64,000 nucleotides of DNA, taken from contig JAVMKO010000005.1 of assembly GCA_032164245.1 (NCBI GenBank), forward strand, positions 45,400,193-45,464,192, given 5' to 3'. A model generated the notes under the pieces. The model saw nothing but the letters and a program-made list of their open reading frames with translations. It was not told the DNA's origin and searched no databases. A program made the translations under genes and the position numbers. Origin of the DNA: Sternotherus odoratus (taxonomy: Eukaryota > Chordata > Testudines > Kinosternidae). Numbering within the stretch: the first letter of the stretch is position 1; every line of letters starts with the position of its first letter. Positions 63,801 to 64,000 of this stretch are shown here, piece by piece.

Positions 63801-63976
63801 CTGGTGGGTAGGGTATGTATTATCCCTATGTCATTGGTCCTTCTTTGCAGCTCTCCATCTTGCTTGATTTGGTGTGCTACTGCTGTGAGCAAAGTCCTGA
63901 GGCCTTGGCTCTGTATTATGATGAACTTGCCAACTTGATCAAGAAACAGAAAGGGAATTTGGATTCGCAAATCCTG
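8396..63976 (+). CDS. FANCD2: FANCD2 gene, coding exons 2-21 (5' part; continues past the window)
   Basis: FANCD2 forms a clamp with FANCI in the nucleus. The FA core complex monoubiquitinates it so that it locks on DNA during interstrand-crosslink repair. Twenty exons with AG/GT borders join without a frame break into 651 codons from the ATG at 8419. The product starts [10 protein letters not shown] and carries family landmarks in order: SQ site S223 (human S222, an ATM target), PIP-box QQIRKLFY at 528-535, and VIRK with the ubiquitin-acceptor lysine at 561. Exon ends at coding positions 205, 273 and 377 equal human FANCD2 as I recall it; one extra codon in exon 6 and one fewer in exon 18 cancel, so K561 keeps its number. 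The C-terminal half lies to the right. No stop or frameshift was seen, so the gene looks functional. The upstream non-coding exon and promoter were not found. Confidence 0.97.
8486..9059. other. Intronic sequence
   Basis: Includes near 8945-9035 a fragment (cttctcagggcaggga, aggacctagcatgctgctgg) of a common amniote repeat tail also seen near 22935, 30420 and 63570. Otherwise nothing recognised. Confidence 0.35.
9060..9985. repeat. Pyrimidine-rich degenerate minisatellite
   Basis: About 900 bp of C/T-rich sequence on the + strand with imperfect units around phrases such as gagtctctgtgtgcactcct, each followed by runs of C. The open frames across it are low-complexity artefacts. Confidence 0.65.
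10080..11126 (-). mobile_element. Probable LTR-type repeat
   Basis: A GC-rich unit that could begin TGACACTAGG and end CTCGTTACA on the + strand. Reading the minus strand, it starts TGTAACGAGG and holds a TATA-like gtataaaag near 10997-11006. A related block (gggcggtggggcaccacac) occurs at both ends. No target duplication was found, so class and limits are tentative. Confidence 0.4.
11127..11775 (-). repeat. GC-rich hAT-like fragment
   Basis: C-rich low-complexity sequence ending in gggctgtagtttgcccacc, which resembles a hAT-family terminus (caggggtgggcaaac type on the other strand). The opposite end was not found. Confidence 0.4.
11776..12771 (+). other. Intronic sequence with a Penelope-end fragment (12308-12350)
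   Basis: Bases 12308-12350 (gttagtctttaaggtaccac and on) match the terminal repeat of the Penelope-like element at 31098, in the opposite orientation. The rest shows nothing recognised. Confidence 0.5.
12772..12909 (+). CDS. FANCD2: FANCD2 exon 3
   Basis: 138 bp, residues 23-69 (split codons at both ends). It contains [15 protein letters not shown], aligned with human ENDSIFVKLLKISGI. The donor is GTATGG. The coding total reaches 205, the human exon 3 end. Confidence 0.95.
12910..13849. other. Intronic sequence, nothing recognised
   Basis: No gene, RNA or repeat I can name. Confidence 0.35.
13985..15334 (-). mobile_element. Inserted element carrying a Myb/SANT-like gene (Harbinger-type)
   Basis: About 1.35 kb lying between two halves of one CR1. 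Its only protein trace is a decayed Myb/SANT-like DNA-binding gene on the minus strand, the companion gene of PIF/Harbinger transposons. No transposase was seen. I could not define terminal inverted repeats, so the class is an inference. Confidence 0.55.
14456..15009 (-). pseudogene. Myb/SANT-like (trihelix) DNA-binding protein, decayed
   Basis: Reading the minus strand from 15009, one frame gives [19 protein letters not shown] and [14 protein letters not shown] second frame continues with [20 protein letters not shown] and [18 protein letters not shown] third near the end has [13 protein letters not shown]. The trihelix-like domain is thus spread over at least three frames, and an acidic, Ser/Thr-rich tail follows ([11 protein letters not shown]). 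Such proteins are encoded beside transposase in Harbinger-type elements, and single-gene copies are common in turtle genomes. It cannot be translated as it stands. Confidence 0.7.
15811..16243. other. Intronic sequence, nothing recognised
   Basis: Leads into the exon 4 acceptor. No repeat identified. Confidence 0.35.
16244..16311 (+). CDS. FANCD2: FANCD2 exon 4
   Basis: 68 bp, residues 69-91. It encodes [19 protein letters not shown], close to human AVDQIAFQKKLFQTLRRHP. The acceptor is ctccttag and the donor GTATGT. It ends on a codon boundary at coding position 273, as in human. Confidence 0.96.
16312..16978. other. Intronic sequence, nothing recognised
   Basis: No gene or clear repeat seen between exon 4 and the CR1 insertion. 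Confidence 0.35.
16979..19213 (-). mobile_element. CR1 LINE, 5'-truncated, 2.2 kb, antisense
   Basis: The 3' end at 16979 shows the CR1 hallmark: no poly-A but a short ATTCTATGA-type repeat (tagaatcatagaat on the + strand), then the conserved 3' UTR. The RT gene occupies 16996 to about 19010. The endonuclease domain and 5' end are absent. Confidence 0.92.
16996..19010 (-). pseudogene. CR1 reverse transcriptase, partial and broken
   Basis: The main frame (18555 down to 16996, 519 codons) contains the RT core: [53 protein letters not shown] and the catalytic box [10 protein letters not shown]. The C-terminal domain follows ([17 protein letters not shown]). Upstream sequence continues the protein in two other frames (18434-18781 with [19 protein letters not shown], and 18696-19010 with [19 protein letters not shown]), so at least two frameshifts separate it from its N-terminal part. 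One motif residue differs (FLGFSKAFD where FLDFSKAFD is usual), which replaces a catalytic Asp. The enzyme is therefore dead. Confidence 0.88.
19214..19474. other. Intronic sequence, nothing recognised
   Basis: Short gap between CR1 and a hAT-like element. Confidence 0.3.
19475..20489. mobile_element. hAT-like non-autonomous element with GC-rich core
   Basis: Ends are inverted (gtagTTCTCAAAC and CTTTGAGAACcaatg). Flanking octamers ctctagag and ttgtagag agree at 6 of 8 positions, fitting a decayed hAT 8-bp target duplication. The core is a degenerate GC-rich tandem array (gggctcgcgggggc-type units). Open frames inside are artefacts of base composition. Confidence 0.65.
20490..21032. other. 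Intronic sequence, nothing recognised
   Basis: Leads into the exon 5 acceptor. Confidence 0.35.
21033..21136 (+). CDS. FANCD2: FANCD2 exon 5
   Basis: 104 bp, residues 92-126. It includes [20 protein letters not shown], matching the human FVSGLES..FRNCLL block. The acceptor has a long pyrimidine tract; the donor GTCAGA has a non-consensus C at +3. Confidence 0.95.
21137..21563. other. Intron 5, nothing recognised
   Basis: Short AT-rich intron. Confidence 0.4.
21564..21627 (+). CDS. FANCD2: FANCD2 exon 6
   Basis: 64 bp, ending after residue 147 with [13 protein letters not shown] (human [13 protein letters not shown]). It is one codon longer than the human exon as I remember it. The donor is GTAAGG. 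Confidence 0.95.
21628..23039. other. Intron 6, mostly unassigned
   Basis: About 22930-22985 resembles the repeat tail also seen near 30420 and 63570. The rest shows nothing I recognise. Confidence 0.35.
23040..23092 (+). CDS. FANCD2: FANCD2 exon 7
   Basis: 53 bp, encoding [17 protein letters not shown] (human PAIIKTLFEKLPEYFFE). The donor is the strong GTGAGT. A 2-kb nested hAT insertion starts only 79 bp downstream. Confidence 0.95.
23232..24423. mobile_element. Inner hAT element nested in the outer one
   Basis: Starts CAGTGGTCGCCAACC and ends GGCGACCGCTG, flanked by an exact 8-bp duplication, GGCCAGAG, at 23224-23231 and 24424-24431. It carries a 21-unit minisatellite and a CpG-rich right part with a GC-box-like ggggcgggac near 24330. 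Confidence 0.88.
23383..24217 (+). repeat. Minisatellite, about 21 units of 35-42 bp
   Basis: Each unit is ggctgcagcggcgcggctc followed by gggcctc and a run of about 8-18 C. The core is almost invariant while the C run varies. Two variant units with ggctcgaacgctgcgg precede it and a degenerate unit follows. Long open frames on both strands are artefacts. Confidence 0.95.
25185..25901. other. Intronic sequence with AT microsatellite
   Basis: A perfect 18-bp palindrome (tgactatatatatagtca, about 25207-25224) and a second TA run near 25252. Otherwise nothing recognised. Confidence 0.45.
25902..26728 (-). mobile_element. CR1 LINE fragment, antisense
   Basis: The CR1 3' end at 25902 (atagaattatagaatattag) is followed by 3' UTR and the C-terminal RT region in broken frames ([37 protein letters not shown]). 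It is 5'-truncated near 26728, upstream of the catalytic box. Confidence 0.88.
26729..27536. other. Intron 7 right part, nothing recognised
   Basis: No repeat identified before the exon 8 acceptor. Confidence 0.35.
27537..27615 (+). CDS. FANCD2: FANCD2 exon 8
   Basis: 79 bp, residues 165-191, including [19 protein letters not shown] (human IPRLIVSQLKWLDRVVDGK). The donor is GTAAGT. Confidence 0.95.
27616..28461 (+). other. Intron 8 left part with a Penelope-end fragment
   Basis: About 27700-27765 (cgaaagcttatgctccaata, then gtgccacaggactctttgtt) is the terminal repeat of the Penelope-like family, in sense. The rest is unassigned. Confidence 0.55.
28462..28740. mobile_element. Short inverted-repeat element (MITE)
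   Basis: About 280 bp with inverted ends taaggcctagtct and agatatggcctaa. Non-coding. Confidence 0.5.
28741..29191. other. Intronic sequence
   Basis: A T run near 28967-28979. Nothing else recognised. Confidence 0.35.
29192..29395 (+). repeat. MIR-type SINE
   Basis: A tRNA-derived head-to-core pattern (ggctaagtggagaaggcacc, cagctctgccattggcctg, cctcagtttccccatctg) and tail tgctttgagatttac. It ends about 30 bp from exon 9. Confidence 0.8.
29425..29549 (+). CDS. FANCD2: FANCD2 exon 9 (SQ site)
   Basis: 125 bp, residues 192-233. [17 protein letters not shown] is nearly identical to human and carries S223-Q224, the counterpart of the ATM site Ser222. The donor GTAAGG lies at 29550; an in-frame GT inside the exon end (gaggttag) is not used. 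An MIR-type SINE ends about 35 bp upstream of the acceptor. Confidence 0.96.
29550..30210. other. Intron 9 left part, nothing recognised
   Basis: Short open frames have no family resemblance. Confidence 0.35.
30211..30330. mobile_element. Small inverted-repeat element (120-bp MITE)
   Basis: Inverted ends AGGGTGACCAGA and TCTGGGCACCCT around an AT-rich core with gggacagtcccaatttttgg. Non-coding. Confidence 0.6.
30421..30512 (+). repeat. Dispersed repeat tail (LINE/SINE 3' end)
   Basis: tgactgtcttttactctata, then gtgcctagcacaatggacac, and a (AATA)-type end. Related tails occur near 22935 and 63570. Confidence 0.5.
30770..31030. repeat. Unclassified dispersed repeat, copy 1
   Basis: Contains gagcatgctcag, gaatgttcagaaattttaa and ctactgagcatg, then ttataatttgg. 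The same order recurs at 56655-56830. Family unknown to me. Confidence 0.5.
31360..31931 (-). pseudogene. GIY-YIG endonuclease domain of the Penelope-like element
   Basis: Would cut target DNA for insertion. The frame 31884-31360 contains the split motif: [20 protein letters not shown], then [13 protein letters not shown] and EHFNLPGH. A Cys-rich linker ([12 protein letters not shown]) precedes it, as in vertebrate Penelope proteins. The first motif reads YAI rather than GIY. The RT lies upstream in other frames, so the polyprotein is broken between about 31930 and 32300. Confidence 0.85.
32282..32708 (-). pseudogene. Penelope-like reverse transcriptase fragment
   Basis: The frame 32708-32301 shows the palm motifs: [15 protein letters not shown] (motif A), [20 protein letters not shown] (motif B) and the catalytic box YIDDIFIIW. 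The frame is lost soon after. The N-terminal fingers are missing because the element is truncated near 32830. Confidence 0.87.
32831..33061. other. Intronic sequence before exon 10
   Basis: Nothing recognised. Confidence 0.3.
33062..33149 (+). CDS. FANCD2: FANCD2 exon 10
   Basis: 88 bp, residues 233-262, with [15 protein letters not shown] (human LTVPILDVLSSLRLD). The donor is GTAAGA. The acceptor lies about 230 bp from the end of the Penelope-like insertion. Confidence 0.96.
33150..33559. other. Intronic sequence after exon 10
   Basis: Nothing clearly recognised. Confidence 0.3.
33560..34017 (-). repeat. Old CR1/L3-type LINE fragment, antisense
   Basis: Resembles the LINE 3' RT region read backwards: ttgttgcccttcaatttcat, ttttcatatggaaatcattt, tttgatatgtggtggccaga, gtgagagcatcccattgatt. 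Highly diverged. Confidence 0.6.
34018..34600. repeat. Unclassified repeat starting TGTCAGGGAC, possibly an LTR
   Basis: The old LINE breaks off abruptly at 34017. A TG...CA span to near 34594 (ggcctaaca) is possible, but no target duplication was seen. Confidence 0.3.
34715..35830 (-). repeat. CR1-family tail split by a solo LTR
   Basis: The CR1 text (tagattcgaaggccagaagg, tataacacaggccagagaac, ttttgattttaaaatggtca) stops at the LTR target site and resumes at 35696 (gtgatggtaaatcttcccca). Confidence 0.7.
34853..35695 (-). mobile_element. Solo LTR with exact 5-bp target duplication
   Basis: 843 bp starting TGTCAGGG and ending TTTGACA, flanked by GTGAT at 34848-34852 and 35696-35700. Read on the minus strand it begins TGTCAAATATAAAGGG, an LTR type I know from turtles. 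It is the product of recombination between the two LTRs of an endogenous retrovirus-like element; no internal genes remain. Confidence 0.85.
35857..36540 (+). repeat. Unclassified dispersed repeat
   Basis: Starts tgtcatggggtgtatagaac; a possible end cccagtgtgaca lies at 36316-36327, though similar-looking sequence continues. Direct evidence for class is lacking. Confidence 0.35.
36541..37126. other. Intron 10 right part, nothing recognised
   Basis: Leads into the exon 11 acceptor. Confidence 0.3.
37127..37231 (+). CDS. FANCD2: FANCD2 exon 11
   Basis: 105 bp, exactly 35 codons (263-297). It includes [19 protein letters not shown] (human LEDLPVIIKFILHSVTAMD). The donor is GTACAG. Confidence 0.96.
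37232..38044. other. Intron 11 left part, mostly unassigned
   Basis: 37290-37500 (gccatgctggtataaaccta, ggaatttattcctgaccccc) may be a decayed LINE. Not assigned further. Confidence 0.3.
38045..39382 (-). mobile_element. Solo LTR-like element, family A copy 1, antisense
   Basis: Same family as 52320-53523 (shared ataccgt, tagattttaagtg, agcagcc.. order and a common right end cagtgtc). The right end is taken at cagtgtcaca (39382); the left limit is uncertain. A minus-strand poly-A signal lies at about 38588 (aaatttattaac on the + strand). Confidence 0.65.
39383..40010. other. Intronic flanks of exon 12
   Basis: Outside exon 12, nothing recognised. Confidence 0.3.
39543..39643 (+). CDS. FANCD2: FANCD2 exon 12
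   Basis: 101 bp, residues 298-331 (last codon split). It starts [17 protein letters not shown] (human VISELREKLDLQHCVLP). The donor GTATTT is weak. The coding length equals the human c.889-989 exon as recalled. Confidence 0.94.
40011..40104 (+). repeat. CR1 3' end, sense
   Basis: ggctgggatgatttagttgg, then gactacatgacctgaggtct and ccctaatattctatg: the last 94 bp of a CR1 with its terminal octamer. Confidence 0.85.
40345..40453 (+). CDS. FANCD2: FANCD2 exon 13
   Basis: 109 bp, completing the split Ser codon and ending at residue 367 with KGISEAWIK (human KTISEAWIK). It contains [12 protein letters not shown]. The donor GTCAGA is again non-consensus at +3. Confidence 0.95.
40454..41787 (+). 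other. Intron 13 left part with a MIR-like piece
   Basis: About 40750-40860 (cttatctgggcctcagtctg, then ctcatctgtgaagtggggg) looks like the 3' half of a MIR SINE. A duplicated 15-mer (gaggaaggaggagct) lies at about 41556-41588. The rest is unassigned. Confidence 0.45.
41788..42062 (-). repeat. CR1 3'-end fragment, older subfamily, antisense
   Basis: ataatcataggactggaagg, gtcatctagtccagtctcct, ctccagtgatggagattcca. It stops about 40 bp before exon 14. Confidence 0.8.
42103..42138 (+). CDS. FANCD2: FANCD2 exon 14 (36-bp micro-exon)
   Basis: Twelve codons, [12 protein letters not shown], against human AIENTASVSEHK. It has a strong polypyrimidine acceptor and donor GTAATG. It is too short to show up as an open frame by length and was found by matching the family. 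Confidence 0.95.
42139..43175. other. Intron 14 left part with microsatellite
   Basis: A (TG)n tract passes directly into a (GA)n tract at about 42827-42883. Otherwise nothing recognised. Confidence 0.55.
43176..44520 (-). mobile_element. CR1 LINE, 5'-truncated, antisense
   Basis: The 3' end at 43176 (atcatagaatattagggttg) belongs to the same subfamily as the copy at 16979. It breaks at about 44520 where LTR-like sequence begins. Confidence 0.9.
43256..44520 (-). pseudogene. CR1 reverse transcriptase, partial
   Basis: Two frames: 44572-44210 with [20 protein letters not shown] and [16 protein letters not shown] (catalytic Asp kept), ending in a stop at 44208; then 44185-43256 with [20 protein letters not shown] and [14 protein letters not shown] stop or shift between 44185 and 44210 separates motif A from the rest, so no full enzyme is made. 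The first 20 or so codons of the upstream frame lie in the neighbouring LTR-like sequence and are not CR1. Confidence 0.85.
44521..45224 (-). mobile_element. Solo LTR-like element, antisense
   Basis: Starts TGTAATGG and ends AAAAGACA on the + strand. On the minus strand a TATA-like ctataaga lies near 45100 and a poly-A signal (aataaa) near 44578, in LTR order. The flanking pentamers (tggcc, tggtt) only partly agree. It replaces the 5' part of the neighbouring CR1. Confidence 0.6.
45370..45600 (+). pseudogene. DIRS tyrosine recombinase remnant
   Basis: One frame reads [18 protein letters not shown], which holds the H-x-x-R box. After a shift near 45490 another frame gives the [19 protein letters not shown] segment with the candidate catalytic Tyr in KHY. 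Spacing between the two boxes fits the recombinase at 5971-6081. At least one frameshift is present and the N-terminal part is missing. Confidence 0.65.
45370..46084 (+). mobile_element. Decayed second DIRS element, 3' end
   Basis: A recombinase trace is followed by an inverted pair (tccagaattgtgggaga at about 45691 and tctcccacaattctacacac at about 45764). A third copy, gaactgtgggagacactgct, near 46050 is inverted relative to 45743-45776. This mirrors the internal-complementary-region plus right-terminus layout of the intact DIRS at 613. It belongs to a different DIRS lineage. Confidence 0.65.
46152..46295 (+). CDS. FANCD2: FANCD2 exon 15
   Basis: 144 bp, residues 380-427, with STNT-like [18 protein letters not shown] and EQLLQSAF (human IDRVLRNKI, EQLLQSTF). 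The donor is GTGAGT. A decayed DIRS remnant ends about 70 bp upstream. Confidence 0.95.
46296..47027. other. Intron 15, nothing recognised before 47028
   Basis: No repeat named. Confidence 0.3.
47028..47290. mobile_element. Short inverted-repeat element (MITE)
   Basis: Inverted ends TAAGGGTATGTCT and AGACCAGCCCTAA. An internal stem is formed by acttcagcta and tagctgaagt. It lies 200 bp upstream of exon 16. Confidence 0.6.
47493..47627 (+). CDS. FANCD2: FANCD2 exon 16
   Basis: 135 bp, residues 428-472. It contains [11 protein letters not shown] and FDSYCQQ (human ILSLAQSLLHS, FDTYCQQ). The donor is GTAATT. It lies between a small inverted-repeat element (ending 47290) and a Penelope-derived hairpin. 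Confidence 0.95.
47628..47991. other. Intronic sequence after exon 16
   Basis: Nothing recognised. Confidence 0.3.
47992..48143. repeat. Inverted pair of Penelope terminal repeats (hairpin)
   Basis: The left arm 47992-48057 (agagtcctgtggcacctt and on) and right arm 48076-48143 are near-perfect reverse complements around an 18-bp loop. Each arm matches the end of the Penelope-like element at 31098. Confidence 0.85.
48144..49130. other. Intronic sequence, mostly unassigned
   Basis: A short GA-rich tract near 48238-48252. The rest is unassigned. Confidence 0.3.
49131..50104. repeat. Alternating 205/197-bp tandem array, five units
   Basis: The block atcggctcagctgtctgg recurs at 49231, 49436, 49633, 49838 and 50036, spacing 205, 197, 205, 198. 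Units alternate between a version with ccgccgccctcggg and one with cccccctcggg, a two-unit higher-order repeat. Each unit holds a stem (atcggctcagct and agctgagccgat) and G-rich runs. The long minus-strand frame is an artefact. Confidence 0.9.
50185..50398. mobile_element. Right end of an inverted-repeat element next to the array
   Basis: Ends gaagacataccctta, the inverse of the left end of the MITE at 47028. It contains a 28-bp perfect palindrome (50326-50353) and a stem attgcactgtggg / cccacagtgcaat (about 50205-50240). Its left end seems displaced by the tandem array. Confidence 0.55.
50399..50983. other. Intronic sequence, nothing recognised
   Basis: No repeat named. Confidence 0.3.
50984..51435. 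mobile_element. Tigger/pogo-like non-autonomous DNA transposon
   Basis: 452 bp with inverted ends CAGTAAAACCTC and GAGGTTTTACTG, flanked by TA on both sides (50982-50983 and 51436-51437), the Tc1/mariner target duplication. The core is a GC-rich degenerate tandem (ggctgccggctccc-type) plus a long T run. No transposase seen. Confidence 0.85.
51539..52182. mobile_element. hAT non-autonomous element with 8-bp target duplication
   Basis: Starts CAGGGGTCTCCAAAC and ends TTTTGGAGATCCCG, flanked by exact GTATAGTA at 51531-51538 and 52183-52190. Non-coding. Confidence 0.88.
52320..53523 (-). mobile_element. Solo LTR-like element, family A copy 2, antisense
   Basis: Parallels 38045-39382 along its length (ccaaattatacc, caagtttattagctac, gatagattttaagtggtagc, cctaaggcctattg, ggttcagtgtcctg). 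The minus-strand poly-A signal falls at about 52699. Limits are approximate. Confidence 0.65.
53793..53924 (+). CDS. FANCD2: FANCD2 exon 17
   Basis: 132 bp, residues 473-516: [19 protein letters not shown] to TFVK (human EVVGALVTHICSGNEAEVD to VFVK). The donor GTAGTG is weak. It follows the largest intron here (about 6.2 kb, mostly repeats). Confidence 0.96.
53999..54500 (-). mobile_element. Solo LTR-like element, antisense
   Basis: Starts TGTTGTAAC and ends GTGATGACA. On the minus strand a TATA-like ggctataaaggg (about 54414-54425) is followed 250 bp on by aataaa (about 54150). No clean target duplication was seen. Confidence 0.6.
54501..55752. other. Intron 17 left part, mostly unassigned
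   Basis: A direct repeat of aatatgtcatgcactaactc occurs near 54510 and 54552. A MIR-like piece may begin near 55630. The rest is unassigned. Confidence 0.35.
55753..56230 (-). mobile_element. Solo LTR, antisense, inserted in a SINE-like repeat
   Basis: 478 bp starting TGTTGCAG and ending CCGTCACA. On the minus strand it begins TGTGACGG and has aataaa within ccttcaataaactcac near its end. Probable MIR sequence lies on both sides (gctctggaggggagtatgg to the left; ctcagctctgccccacgtca to the right). Confidence 0.7.
56331..56654. other. Intronic sequence, nothing recognised
   Basis: Sequence between a MIR-like piece and an unclassified repeat. Confidence 0.3.
56655..56830. repeat. Unclassified dispersed repeat, copy 2
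   Basis: Shares with 30770-31030 the order gagcatgctca, gaatgttcagagatttta, ctactgagcatg, gttataat. Confidence 0.5.
57230..58240. mobile_element. hAT non-autonomous element with CpG-rich end
   Basis: 1011 bp, CAGGGGTCTCCAAAC to GTTTGGAGACCCCTG, with exact 8-bp duplication CTCTAGAT at 57222-57229 and 58241-58248. Bases 57590-57900 are a C-rich tandem (aggacccccgcccagccccc units). Bases 57935-58170 are CpG-rich with repeated ATTGG boxes and ggaagtg motifs. Confidence 0.92.
57935..58170 (+). promoter_or_regulatory. CpG-rich promoter-like block inside the hAT element
   Basis: Three ATTGG (inverted CCAAT) boxes at about 57968, 58012 and 58039, dense CpG, and two ggaagtg ETS-like motifs near 58131-58155. 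This is the make-up of a CpG-island promoter, but it lies wholly inside the transposon. Activity is not shown. Confidence 0.45.
58501..58893. other. Intronic sequence before exon 18
   Basis: Nothing recognised. Confidence 0.3.
58894..59001 (+). CDS. FANCD2: FANCD2 exon 18 (PIP-box)
   Basis: 108 bp, residues 517-552. [18 protein letters not shown] carries the PCNA-interaction motif QQIRKLFY unchanged from human. It is one codon shorter than human. The donor is GTGAGT. Confidence 0.96.
59002..59974. other. Intron 18 left part, nothing recognised
   Basis: No repeat named. Confidence 0.3.
59975..61130 (-). mobile_element. Solo LTR-like element, antisense
   Basis: Right end ttatatgaca (61130), reading TGTCATATAAG on the minus strand. 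A minus-strand poly-A signal lies at about 60395 (aagtttattaataaaa on the + strand). The left end, near 59975, is uncertain. Confidence 0.6.
61131..61464. other. Intronic sequence before exon 19
   Basis: A 20-bp-scale direct repeat (gttttcccttacaaggatg) occurs at about 61230 and 61265. Otherwise unassigned. Confidence 0.4.
61465..61574 (+). CDS. FANCD2: FANCD2 exon 19 (monoubiquitination lysine)
   Basis: 110 bp. [15 protein letters not shown] matches human DDMHLVIRKQLSSTV, and the lysine codon AAG at 61489-61491 is residue 561, the ubiquitin acceptor. [15 protein letters not shown] follows. The Q-to-W change right after the lysine is notable. The donor is GTGGGA. Confidence 0.96.
61970..62145 (+). 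repeat. CR1 RT-end fragment, sense
   Basis: actgcttctggaatactgtg, gttctggtgtccacagttta, attggagagggtacagagag: the LINE C-terminal region. The flanks 61575-61969 and 62146-62734 show nothing else recognised. Confidence 0.75.
62735..62902 (+). repeat. CR1 3' end, sense
   Basis: gcaatggctattaggcagga, ggatactgggctagatggac, ctttggtctgacccagtatg. Same subfamily as 15600-15810. Confidence 0.85.
63249..63309 (+). CDS. FANCD2: FANCD2 exon 20
   Basis: 61 bp, residues 589-609. This is a poorly conserved hydrophilic stretch ending SEEHCRQ (human SDEQCTQ). Length and phase equal human. The donor is GTGAGT. Confidence 0.92.
63310..63850 (+). other. Intron 20 with a dispersed repeat tail (63570-63655)
   Basis: gtgcctagcagaacggggtc, then cttgactggggctgctagtc, is the same tail family as 30421. 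The rest is unassigned. Confidence 0.45.
63851..63976 (+). CDS. FANCD2: FANCD2 exon 21 (last in window)
   Basis: 126 bp, residues 610-651. [20 protein letters not shown] matches human [20 protein letters not shown]. It is two codons longer than human near its end. The donor GTATGT lies at 63977, so the gene continues to the right. Confidence 0.95.
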
Positions 63977-64000
63977 GTATGTTACAGAGTGGTCTATATT

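Noticed and set aside
1..64000. tRNA, rRNA or snRNA genes
   Set aside because: None recognised; tRNA-like heads seen belong to MIR-type SINEs.

Overview
The window is vertebrate nuclear DNA, most likely from a turtle. A crocodilian or other sauropsid is a weaker alternative. The evidence is a dispersed gene with GT-AG introns set among CR1 LINEs, a near full-length DIRS tyrosine-recombinase retrotransposon, a Penelope-like element with a GIY-YIG nuclease, MIR-type SINEs, LTRs and several hAT-type DNA transposons. The species call rests on repeat content, not on a database match.

The only host gene I can support is FANCD2 (Fanconi anemia group D2), on the + strand. Twenty coding exons lie between 8396 and 63976, corresponding to human exons 2-21. 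They join in frame to 651 codons, about the N-terminal 45% of the protein. The start codon is at 8419 and the gene continues beyond the right edge. Nearly every exon length and phase equals the human gene as I remember it. The PIP-box, the monoubiquitinated lysine (codon 61489-61491, residue 561) and the SQ site matching human Ser222 are all present. The non-coding first exon and promoter were not found.

Layout: 1-612 carries an old CR1-like fragment. 613-6528 is a DIRS element with gag, RT-RNase H and a frameshifted recombinase, inverted terminal repeats and an internal complementary region. 6529-8395 holds hAT and CR1 debris before the first coding exon. From 8396 on the sequence is FANCD2 exons separated by repeat-packed introns. 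Main elements are a pyrimidine-rich block (9060-9985), a CR1 split by a Myb/SANT-bearing element (13850-15810), a 2.2-kb CR1 (16979-19213), a nested pair of hAT elements with a 21-unit minisatellite (23172-25176), a Penelope-like element (31098-32830), a run of antisense LTRs (34853-61130), a second decayed DIRS (45370-46084), an alternating 205/197-bp tandem array (49131-50104), a Tigger-like element (50984-51435) and two more hAT elements with exact 8-bp target duplications (51539-52182 and 57230-58240).

FANCD2 works in the nucleus with FANCI in interstrand-crosslink repair. Everything else here is mobile or tandem DNA, so the window mainly records how a conserved exon chain was spread over more than 55 kb by successive, often nested, insertions. 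Every LTR I could orient is antisense to the gene.
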